From Tubulanus polymorphus (Eukaryota > Nemertea > Palaeonemertea > Tubulaniformes > Tubulanidae): a stretch of 64,000 bases of DNA. Both the position numbers and the translations under genes were made by a program. The stretch is taken from contig NC_134030.1 of NCBI RefSeq assembly GCF_964204645.1, forward strand, positions 18,109,110-18,173,109, read 5' to 3'. The notes beneath the pieces are model-generated. The model made no database searches and had not been told where the DNA came from. It was given only the letters and a program-made list of their open reading frames with translations. Shown here piece by piece: positions 31,659 to 43,000 of this stretch (position 1 is its first letter; each line of letters begins with the position of its first letter).

Positions 31659-33834
31659 ACAACCGTTTCACACAGGGAGACCTGTATTGACTAGTGCTCT
31701 TTTCATAAGAGCTGAACCCTCTTTTTTCAGCTTGGATATGCCCCTGTAAATCAACAACAAATGAATGCTAGCCATTATATATTGAGTTCATGTACTTACG
31801 TATTATTTAGCTGACCCGGTTTGGGTCCAACTTTTTTCCTCATGGAAGACTTTCATTGCGTCGCATCCAGTCCAATGCCTTGACAATTAGTTCTTCTTTT
31901 AAATGAGTGGACAACAGCATGCATGCACCCAACAGTATTAGGTTTTCCGACTAATCAGCGTATGGCAGCAGCTGTTGTATCATCCAATAGTGAGTAGGCA
32001 TCCTAAAATGAGAAGAATTTACAATGCTTACGCTATAATCTTTACTAAAACCATTCCGACGCTCATATAATATATAATGTAATTACCTGATTTTCATCAC
32101 GCTGTCGTTGTTGAGAAATCAGTGGAGAATTGAAGGCTCTCTCGCGCTAACATCGTTTTCCAACAATCCCCCAGTGGACACATTTTTAAGCCAAAAAAAC
32201 GGGAATTCCAATTTTATAGTGTCTGTCCTTGGATCAATTCTTATTGGTGTAGACCCTATAAAGTTTGAAAAAAATGGTCAAGAATTGATTGCACTAACGT
32301 CGTTTTTGCCCCCAGTCGAAACTCCGACAGCGACCTAATTTCATGTCCAGCATACAAGTTTAATGGCGATGATGGGCGCACAACAAAATCTAAATGACCC
32401 TGCGGTTTTTAGATTGGATGCATAAACACCAAAGACACTCCGTTTTTATCCCTCACAATTGGAATGATCATTTACAATTTTTTCACTGGACATTCAATCA
32501 TTTAAGGCCTATAATATATAGGCTAACTAATTCAAATTCAATTCAATACTAGGCCTACAATATTTAGTCATGTTGCTTTTCATTCCAATAAACATATTCT
32601 TTTAGTGACCTATAAACCTTTACTTTACTACATAACAATAATCATACCTGAACAATCCACAACGCGTCCTTTATACGCGGGATAATAATAAATGGCCTTC
32701 TTCGACTTTTTTGTTCCACTTCCATTCCAATCCATTCTAATGAATCTAATAATCATTCAATGATCCACTATGTGTTTGACAAGAGTTTGACAGAGTTGTC
32801 AATGATCCCCTTTTATGGACTGATTGTCATCCATTATTGCGTTTTGCAATCATTATGAGAATAGAATAGATCGTGAAAGCCTGTGAAAACGTGTTGCTTA
32901 ACAATGGCAATATGGCTGCCACCGCGCAGGGGTGCTTGGGAGTTTAATTGAAATAAATTATTTAATTATTAATAAGATTTATGTCTGCATTTTAGTTCTA
33001 TTAGAATTAAAAAATAATCGTGTTAAGTGATATTTAATTAGCAAAAATTACTTATACTAAGGGTTATTATGAAGCTAAGGCAAAATCAATTAAGTAAATT
33101 GAAAATAACGATTCAGTGAAGAAATGACGATCATTTTAATATACGCTGTATTATAAAAATAGACAAAAAGGTGCATGAATAAGGCCTCTAACTATTTAAT
33201 TCAACATTTAGATGAGATTATTTTGTCTAGGTTGTTTTTCTGTTCATTGAAAACCATTTAACTGGAGCTCGTCAGTTCGTCAGTGAGGTTTTCATTTTAG
33301 TAGTGTTCCAAAATGGAAGACAAATAACATAAAGATGCGCTTTTTAGTGGAAAATTACCCGAAAATATCGATGTACACCAACCGAATTCGTCTTTTGCAA
33401 GCATGGAGTTTGAAAAAGAAATTGCAAGTAAAAGGCCAGTTAAAATACGCCAGTAGGCCTACATGTGAAACATTTGGAGGTAAGATCATTTTAAATCTAA
33501 GCAAATCAAATTGACTTTATTGGTCCTTATCAATATCAATAAACATGTATATTATTGGTTTGACAGTTCAATAAAGTTGACAGGACAAACAAGAGACATG
33601 GAGAATTATGCAATTGCATAGGCCAATTGTTTAGTTTAATGTTAATGTTGTTAGTTAATCTTTTAATCCAGTTCCGATCTGGTATGTTATGCATGAGGTT
33701 TACTGTTCATCGCAACAATAGGCTACAAAATCGCTAGCTGGAAATCAACCTACGTATAGGCCTACTGTAGCCTTTAGTTCTATATGGGTTCTATTTGGGA
33801 ATAATTTAATCTCAAATTACTTTTTGTTTTGTAG

Positions 33835-34248
33835 ATGGTAATATGTTGCTAAATGATGGACATTTCGATTTTTCAAGAAGTGGATTTTGAGAATCTGGAA
33901 GATTTAAGAATTGAAAATGGCCACAATCCACCAATAATGCAGACAATGGTTATGACAACGTAAGTTAGTAATACAGTGCCTTATGACTAATAATGCAATC
34001 TTAATTGCCAATCTGCTCATCCGATATGAACTTGACCAATCACAAAAATGTTTAATCTGTTTTGCAGCCACAGCTCATTGATGGAAATAGATGATCCTCT
34101 CCACACAAATGCTGAGGTGACCCATCGTGGGGCTGTTACTAGTATTATGGCGTTCTCCCTCAAAGCTGGATCCACTTCAACTGTTTTGACTGGATTGTTG
34201 GATCAGTTGAATTCACTGTTACTGAGAAGCAGTTCTACGAAGTTCTAA
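33835..34248 (+). CDS. Two-exon gene in the 5.45-kb element, resembling a transposase N-terminal region
   Basis: Exon 33835-33959 follows TTTTTGTTTTGTAG and ends before GTAAGT; exon 34068-34248 follows TTTAATCTGTTTTGCAG. Starting at ATG 33853 the joined frame is 95 codons, in phase, ending TAA. The second exon (HRGAVTSIMAFSLKAGSTST, then LTGLLDQLNSLLL) resembles the helical N-terminal region of some large invertebrate transposases; this is a weak, memory-based similarity. Downstream another frame contains VNKYYCPVYKTLFKKLQ before a further donor-like site near 34335, suggesting the true gene continued and is now frameshifted. An upstream exon ending at 33479 (donor GTAAGA) may be 5' UTR, or may carry an alternative ATG at 33335 in another phase. 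Confidence 0.45.
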
Positions 34249-35212
34249 TTAGCCTATTTTCAAAAGATTTTCTCTATGTCCGGAGGTGAACAAATATTAC
34301 TGCCCTGTATATAAGACATTATTCAAAAAACTGCAGGTATGATACAAATGTTCTTTATGTGTTATACAGTATGATAAGGCAACATTAGAGGAAAAAGGAC
34401 ATTTTTTTTGTACATGCCCATTAATGAACAACTGAAAAGACTCCTCGGCTAAGAAGAGCTAGCTAGCAAAATTAATGAATGGGCCTACAAGGAAAGCAGA
34501 ACACTTTGAGCTGGTGACAGCAATATATTCAACATTTTTCATAAATAACATTGTAATTCGGGGCTTGGGCAGTCCCCTAAGCCTCTAGTTATTTTATTAT
34601 TGTTAGTTATCTTGATAATAAATGAAAAATATCCAAAATTTTTTGTTCAGATCATGATTTTGTGAAAAAGTTTTTGGATTTATTCAAGGGGCAACAAAGA
34701 CATGTGCTTCATTCATACAGGATCCAATCTAGTCAATACAGGACAAACAACATGACTTTTTTGACACGGCATCCTGGAAAAAACTACTAAATGAGGATCA
34801 AACAATTAAAAAGACAGGAGATTCCTTCAATTCCTCGAACATTACATGCACAATCTTACTTTTTATAAAATCATGTGAAGCTAAACGATGTAATTACAAA
34901 TTTTATTGCAGTTTACAAAAGTGACCAATTATGAGAAACAAGGTACATGTATAATTTTTTAGCCTAGTACATGCATCCAGATTTACACGTGTTTTTAAAA
35001 TACACGTCCTAAGTTACACGTGTATTTCAAAATACACATCTTCAGTACACATGTAATTCAAAATACATGTCCAAACTACACGTGTATTTTAGAAATACCC
35101 GTGTTTTACACGTGTACTTCAAAATACACGTCAAAAGTACACGTGTAATTGTATATTACACGTGTATTACACGTGTATTTAGCTAAATACACGTGTACCA
35201 TTTTCATAAGGG

Positions 35213-38200
35213 ATATTCATTACACTCCAATCACTTCTATGGTATATGGAGGAGGGAAAACACCATTCATTTAGGAGGTAAATGAAAACGTATCTTAAAA
35301 CTCAACAAACATTATTTACGGAACATACTATTTACATATTACCCGATGGATTCATATACATCTAAAGGTGTCCCTCCTTTCGAGTTTAGAACATTTATAT
35401 TCCGTGGTATTATACCGGTACCTTCTGAAACATGGCCATGGCCGCGACTGCACATCAATACCCGGCATTGCGATTTTCCGTGTTACACTTATATATAAAA
35501 CATGTACAACGTAAGGTAAACGGATATCGGGAAAACACAAACAATGAACGCTTTTACGGTTCGCAGCGCTTTTACGGCCGCAAAATGTGATCTACCGATC
35601 TCAGAAAAATTATGTGACCCAAGCCTCAATAACCCTCATCCCCCCTAAATCTCTACATATTTCCACTGCTCTCTGGAATGATGAGATAAAAGAATAGAAA
35701 TCGACATCAGTAGCACCAAAGCTAACCGTACCATTTTTTCTCACTACTTGAAATAAACTATGCGCAAAGCCAGAGAAAAATTTGCGATTTAGACAGAGAT
35801 AAATACAATGCAACACTCATCATCGATTCGATACAGCAGTTGGAGGCCTATTTGAATACTTGTAGTAAAGCGCGGTCGATTGATGCGCGCGGGCAGTATC
35901 TTATCTTCAAGCACAAAACTATCGTATTATTTCCAATAATTAATTGTTACATGTTTACACTCTTTGCGTAAAAGTAACGACACATCTGAATTTCTTCCGG
36001 AAAGCAAAGTAAAATTAGGTGACAATTGGAACTATTTAAACATTGAAACATACATACGCTTTAAGCGGCGTGATCAGTACGCACAATAGGGAGCATTTAT
36101 TGATTGCTAGAAAAGCGATAAAGCGACTCAACTTGTCGTGTTGTATTGCTATAATACTTAACACTGCATTTTCACATTTGTGATCATACGTACTAATTTC
36201 CCCTGGAGCGGTGCCCCGGCAACAGTGCGTCAGCAACAGGTGGGATTCTCACGCGTATCTCATTGAGCGGTGATGAGTGATAACAGATATCAATTTCTTC
36301 ACACGGTCAGCTTTTCCGATATCAAAATAGTAGGTCAGCATCATTGCTTGGTGACGTAGCTACGATAGTCCCAGTTGATCGTGTCATCACGTCTGGCGCA
36401 ACCTTGGAAAATCCTCTCGATGACAGACACTGTCCAATAAACATCGGATCGCCTCTCTGGCGCCATACTTGCGTGGGTTTGATTGCAGCCCACCGAAACT
36501 CTTGCTTCAGCGTCTCAAACGTTTTTTTTCTTTTGGCCACATGGCCAATGAATTGTACTTTTCGTGATTGATAAACGCAATGCTTATTTCGCAAAGGAAT
36601 GATTACTTATAAATGCGTCGTTCATTTATTCTTCACTTTGTTTACACAGTTCACCAAACTCACTGTTGCTTTTTTCACGGTATGTCGGTGATAAACCTAA
36701 GCACGTATGCGCTCTCTAGCGTATACAATTGATATATACGTATCCAATTGATAGTCATAATTTGTTCCCTCTTATATATCACGGCTATATGATGCACCCA
36801 CTAACATATATGTTTATCATATCATATACGATGGCACCAACAATACTTTAGAAATCATTAATTTAAAAAATCTTAAATGCCCCTTTTAAATGAATAGAAA
36901 CTGAGTAAACAGAAAGCTTTCAACAGAGATGACGTCAGGAACACGTACCTGCACACATCTAGATACAGTGAGCACCTGCTCAAACTGCCGATTTATAAGT
37001 GTATTTCAGGAAATGACTGAAATGATAATCAGTAGCATATTATAACTTGTGAACATATTACTTCATAGAAAAAGTATGACATGATATTCTATTAATTGTA
37101 CATGTGCCCTTTAAGCAAGTAGAATCAACATCGCGGATTGAATCCTTCATTGTAAAGGAGACATGCTGAAACTTCACTATCATTAAGTTCCAAACTTTGT
37201 TTTTTTTTCATTCCAGAAATTATATAACTATGCCTTTAAAATTCCAATAAATCGACTCTCTAAACCTTCGACCTTCATTATATATGACTCATCAACGATA
37301 TTCGAGATATATCTAAAATTTTGAAATTATGTACTTTTACAAAGGAATTCCGTTGGTAGTAATAAGTTGGAAAACTGTTCCGATTCGACTTTTTTTACTA
37401 AAACACCCTAAATCGATTCGGCGCTATGGTTTAAGTTACAGCGCATCATCAAATACATCGAAAAACCAACCGATGACCTCTCGTAACATCTCTATTCATG
37501 GCCGTCGGAACAGGGGCGGCAGGGGCGGCCAAAGCCGCCCCACTTTTTTGCTTAACAAAATATTTTTCAAAAGCACGCTGAACCGCGTAGCAGCTCGTCG
37601 TTCTCTGTACTAGGTGGTTGGCTCACGGCTTCTCGTGCTACTGTGAGTGAGACCGTGAAATGGCCCCAAAACGCATCTCCGGCGATTGAATTTTCAAAAT
37701 TTTCTGAGATAAGCGATAGCTAACCTGACCTCGGTCACTAGGCTAATCGAGACGTCTGCGTGTGCAGATTTCAGTAGTTTCACAGTTGCTATGCAACCAC
37801 AGTAACCACTGGATTAGAATACATATGAATATATTTACCTACAATACAACCCTTTCTTCCAAATTATCCACATGTTTTCGTTTTCTAGTGTGTTATAATA
37901 TTTACGGAAAATATAATACTCAACAAAAAAGGCGACTATAGGTATGTATATGTAGGTGATTCAGACGGTGGGCGGACGTCTCGATCGAACGCCTGTTTAT
38001 TTGACGATGTCACAATTTTGATCTTGTTGATCGCATTTTCACCAGGGTCGGGTTTCGGGTTTCACGAAGGGGAATTTAAGCTCCCCCTAATTCCGGTGTG
38101 CATAATTAGCGACGGGGCTGGTCATTTTATTAATGATAGTTTTTTCATCGTATAGGAATAATGCAATAATTAATTTGGAATTAACTTCGGAGATAATTAC

Positions 38201-38284
38201 AATTAATTACTTTTCCCTAATTAGCGTTTGTGAAAGAGATTTAATCATCGAATTCACTAACTAGAATAAAGCACTTTCAATTCG
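35213..38284. other. Sequence without a recognised gene
   Basis: No splice-supported frame found. A minus frame 36322-36594 lacks an ATG. Near 37508 the words CAGGGGCGGCAGGGGCGGCC, then AAAGCCGCCCCAC, resemble the end of a hAT-type element, but no inverted partner was found. 38040-38110 has TTTCGGGTTTC and CCCCCTAATT runs typical of degraded repeats. Confidence 0.3.
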
Positions 38285-38648
38285 ATATATAGCTGCAAAG
38301 CAGCGATAACGGGTTTTCTGCACAGTCTTAGAATCCTGTTCGACGGTGGATTTCAACAAAGCATTTGATAAGGCTCAACATCAGCCATTACTGAACAGGC
38401 TATTAGGAAACAGTATCAATGATAGGTCGCCCAAATGGCACAGCAGTTATCTCTGAACGGAAACTTGTAACCGAAATCAACGGAACGCCTCATCTTGGAA
38501 TGAGACGGTCTAACTAGTGGAGTCACGCAAGGTAGTATCCTAAGTCGTCTTCTGTTTAATGTCCTGACAAATGACATACACAGTAATCCAAAATAAACCA
38601 GACCGAGTAAATTTCCAAAACAACCTTAACACACTGTTCGACCAAAAA
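38285..38648 (+). pseudogene. LINE reverse transcriptase fragment, copy 1
   Basis: One frame reads VDFNKAFDKAQHQPLLNRL and stops after SSYL. Another frame then gives SERKLVTEINGT, and a third SGVTQGSILSRLLFNVLTND. These are reverse transcriptase blocks of non-LTR retrotransposons (DFxKAFD, SGVPQGSxLGPxLF, NDI). The catalytic FADD block is absent, and at least two frameshifts plus stops make it dead. It ends within bases of the satellite. A second copy lies at 55143-55510. Confidence 0.85.
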
Positions 38649-38936
38649 CTTAATGTTCCGACAAAACCACGGGCGACAAAACCAAAATTATGAATTGTCG
38701 CGGTTGACAAAACCAAAATATTGAATTGTCACGGGCGACAAAACAAAAATAATGAATTGTCGCGGGCGATAAAACCACAATAATGAATTGTCGCGGGCGT
38801 TAAAACCAAAATATTGAATTGTTGCAGGCGATAAAACCAAAATAATGAATTGTCGCGGACGACAAAAAAAAACTATTGAATTGTTGCGTGCGACAAAACC
38901 AAAATAATGAATTGTCGCGGGCGACAAAACCAAACT
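38649..38936. repeat. 31-bp satellite, left block
   Basis: About nine diverged monomers of the satellite described at 40094-54095. Begins directly after the LINE fragment (GTTCCGACAAAACCACGGGC) and is cut off by the repeat inserted at 38937. Confidence 0.95.
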
Positions 38937-40093
38937 AGGGGTCCAGGGACACCATGCTCACTTGGGCAGTGGTTTCAAATGCTCAACAATCTAACAATTT
39001 CAATACATAACGCCCTCTAGCGACCATATACAAAAACCAATGACCTTGAAACCCACCAGAATCATAGAACATGTGAGCAGCTATGATTTTGTAATTGATT
39101 GTGATAACAAAATATGCCTCGTTACCAATTTAATATGGAAATACTAAGTTATTCTACTATTCAACGCCCCCAGGTGACCATATGCAAAACCCAATGACCT
39201 TAAAACTCACCACAATCGTAGTACATGTCATGAAATACAACTTTGCAATTGATCATAGTAACAAAATATGCCTAGGTACCAATCTAATTAGGAAATACTA
39301 AGCCATTCTACTATTCAGCGCCCCCTGGTGACTATATGGAATAACTAATGTCCTTAAAAACTCACCACAATCATAGACGATGTCATGAACTACAACTTTG
39401 GAATGGATCATGGTAATAAACTATGCCTAGTTACCAATCTAATAAGGAAAAACTAAGCTTTTCTACTATTCAACGCCCCCTGGTGACTATATGGAATAAC
39501 TAATGTCCTTAAAAACTCACCACAATCATAGACGATGTCATGAACTACAACTTTGCCATTGATCATGGTAACAAAATATGCCTGGGTACAAATATAATAT
39601 AGCGATACTAAGTTATTGTATTATTCAACGCCCCCTGATGGCCACATACAAAGACCAATGACCTTGAAACTCACCAAAATCATAGAACATGTTATGGGCT
39701 ACAACTTTCCAATTGAATATAGTAACACAATATGCTTAGGTATCAATTAATTGTGGAAAAACTTTTTCCCACCTACGAATGAGTACTGATGACACCAAGA
39801 TGGCCGCCAATTGCGTCATAATTGGCTGATCAAAATACCTGTCCAAGGTATAAAACATCCCTCTCTAAAGAATATCCATCAGCAATTGCAATGAGAAATG
39901 GCAAACCAGTAGGAAGCTACAGGACCTAAAATTCTGGCCAAAATTGACATTTTAGGGCACTAAAAAGGTCATAGGACGGCCATCTTGAGTCAGATCGACC
40001 CAATTTTCTTATGCTGATGGGCCTTTGGTAGATTCAAATATAAACGAAAGATCAAGGTAATTAATTGATCAAAGCGTCTTAAAAATTTTCTTC
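38937..40093. mobile_element. Dispersed repeat (CCCCCTGGTG family) interrupting the satellite
   Basis: Begins GGGGTCCAGGGACACCATGC directly after a satellite monomer. It contains about five tandem ~150-bp units (CAACGCCCCCTGGTGACCAT ... ATGACCTTGAAACTCACCA ... AACAAAATATGCCTAGGTAC), then a tail with GATGACACCAAGATGGCCGCC, after which satellite resumes at 40094. The copy at 30590 has one unit, so the internal repeat varies in number between copies. No long frame; non-autonomous. Confidence 0.85.
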
Positions 40094-43000
40094 GGGCGAC
40101 AAAACCAAAATAATGAATTGTCGCGGGTGCTCAAAAACAAAATATAAAACCAAAATAATGAATTGTCGCGGGCGTCAAAACCAAAAGAAGAATTGTCGCG
40201 GGCGACAAAACCAAAATAATGAATTGTCGCTGGAGATAAAACCAAAGTAATGAATTGTCGTGGGCGATAATACCAAAATATTGAATTGTCGCGGGCGACA
40301 AAACCAAACTAATGAATTGTCGCGGGCGACAATGCCAAAAAAAGAATTGTGGGGGCAACAAAACCAAAATAATGAATTGTCGCGGGCGATAAAACCAAAA
40401 TGATGAATTGTCTCGGGCGACAAAACCAAAATAATGAATTGTCGCGGGCGATAAAACCAAAATAATGAATTATCGCGGGCGATAAAACCAAAATATTGAA
40501 TTGTCGCGGGAGATTAAACCAAAATAATGAATTGTCGCGGGCGACAAAACCAAAATATTGAATTGTCGCGGGCGACTAAAACAAAATATAAAACCAAAAT
40601 AATGAATTGTCGCGGGCGACAAAACCAAAAAGAAGAATTGTCGCGGGCGACAAAACCAAAATAATGAATTGTCGCTGGAGATAAAACCAAAGTAATGAAT
40701 TGTCGCAGGCGACAAAACCAAAATATTGAATTGTCACGGGCGACAAAACCAAAATATGGAATTGTCGCGGGCGATAAAACCAAAATAATGAATTGTCGCG
40801 GGCGATAAAACCAAAATAATGAATTGTCGCGGGCGATAAAATCAAAATGGTAAATTGTCGCGGGCGACAAAACCAAAATGGTGAATTGTCGCGGGCGACA
40901 AAACCAAAATAATGAATTGTCGAGGGCGACAAAACCAGAATAATGAATTGTCGCTGGCGATAAAACCAAAGTAGTGAATTGTCGCGGGCGATAAAACCAA
41001 AATATTGTATTTTCGCGGGCGACAAAACCAAAATAATGAATTGTCGCGGGCGACAAAACCAAAAAAAGAATTGTCGTGGGCGACAAAACCAAAATAATGA
41101 ATTGTGGCTGGAGATAAAACCAAAATAATGAATTGTCGCGGGCGATAAAACCAAAATAATGAATTATCGCGGGCGATAAAACCAAAATATTGAATTGTCG
41201 CGGGAGATTAAACCAAAATAATGAATTGTCGCGGGCGACAAAACCAAAATATTGAATTGTCGCGGGCGACTAAAACAAAATATAAAACCAAAATAATGAA
41301 TTGTCGCGGGCGACAAAACCAAAAAGAAGAATTGTCGCGGGCGACAAAACCAAAATAATGAATTGTCGCTGGAGATAAAACCAAAGTAATGAATTGTCGC
41401 AGGCGACAAAACCAAAATATTGAATTGTCACGGGCGACAAAACCAAAATATGGAATTGTCGCGGGCGATAAAACCAAAATAATGAATTGTCGCGGGCGAT
41501 AAAACCAAAATAATGAATTGTCGGGGGCGATAAAACCAAAATGGTAAATTGTCGCGGGCGACAAAACCAAAATGGTGAATTGTCGCGGGCGACAAAACCA
41601 AAATAATGAATTGTCGAGGGCGACAAAACCAAAATAATGAATTGTCGCTGGCGATAAAACCAAAGTAGTGAATTGTCGCGGGCGATAAAACCAAAATATT
41701 GAATTTTCGCGGGCGACAAAACCAAAAAAAGAATTGTGGGGGCGACAAAACCAAAATAATGAATTGTCGCGGGCGACAAAACCAAAAAGAAGAATTGTCG
41801 TGGGCGACAAAACCAAAATAATGAATTGTGGCTGGAGATAAAACCAAAGTAATGAATTGTCGCAGGCGACAAAACCAAAATATTGAATTGTCACGGGCGA
41901 CAAAACCAAAATATGGAATTGTCGCGGGCGACAAAACCAAAATAATGAATTGTCGCGGGCGACAAAACCAAAAAAAGAATTGTGGGGGCGACAAAACCAA
42001 AATAATGAATTGTCGCGGGCGACAAAACCAAAATGGTGAAATGTCCAGGTGACAAAAACAAAATGGTGAATTGTCGCGGGCGACAAAACCAAAATAATGA
42101 ATTGTCGCGGGCGATAATACCAAAATGATGAATTGTCTCGGGCGACAAAACCGAATAATGAATTGTCGCGGGCGATAAAACCGAAATAATGAATTATCGT
42201 GGGCGATAAAACCAAAATATTGAATTGTCGCGGGCGATTAAACCAAAATAATGAATTGTCGCGGGCGACAAAACCAAAATATTGAATATTCGCGGGTGAC
42301 AAAACCAAAAAAAAATATTGTCGCGGGCGACTAAAACAAAATATAAAACCAAAATAATGAATTGTTGCGGGCTACAAAACCAAAAAGAAGAATTGTGGCA
42401 GGCGACAAAACCATAATGAATTGTCGCTGGAGATAAAACCAAAGTAATGAATTGTCGTGGGCGATTAAACCAAAATAATGAATTGTCGCAGGCGATAAAA
42501 CCAAAATAATGAATTGTCGCGGGCGATAAAACCAAAATAATGAATTGTCGCGGGCGATAAAACCAAAATATGGAATTGTCGCGGGCGACAAAACCAAAAT
42601 AATGAATTGTCGCGGGCGTCAAAACCAAAAGAAGAATTGTCGCGGGCGACAAAACCAAAATAATGAATTGTCGCTGGAGATAAAACCAAAGTAATGAATT
42701 GTCGTGGGCGATAACACCAAAATATTGAATTGTCGCGGGCGACAAAACCAAACTAATGAATTGCCGCGGGCGACAAAACCAAAATATTGAATTGTCGCGG
42801 GTGACAAAACCAAAAAAAATATTGTCGCGGGCGACTAAAACAAAATATAAAACCAAAATAATGAATTGTCGCGGGCTACAAAACCAAAAAGAAGAATTGT
42901 GGCGGGCGACAAAACCAAAATAATGAATTGTCGCTGGAGATAAAACCAAAGTAATGAATTGTCGTGGGCGATTAAACCAAAATATTGAATTGTCGCGGGC

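Larger units (their letters stand above)
29758..35212. mobile_element. 5.45-kb candidate DNA element with TACACGTGTA subterminal arrays
   Basis: The left end CCCTTACGAAAATGGTACAC (TIR 29758-29782) is mirrored by 35188-35212, ending TACCATTTTCATAAGGG, with one mismatch in 25. Inside the left end, 29772-30145 holds about 17 TACACGTGTA-centred 22-bp units; inside the right end, 34985-35200 holds about nine more. No clear target duplication is seen beyond an AT next to both ends. The interior has splice-bordered exons on both strands (30203-30351 minus; 33835-34248 plus), so it may be a relic of an autonomous element. A copy of a separate dispersed repeat (30590-31260) lies within it. Confidence 0.65.

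Noticed and set aside
37500-37560. hAT element terminus (CAGGGGCGG)
   Set aside because: No inverted partner or 8-bp duplication found within several kilobases.
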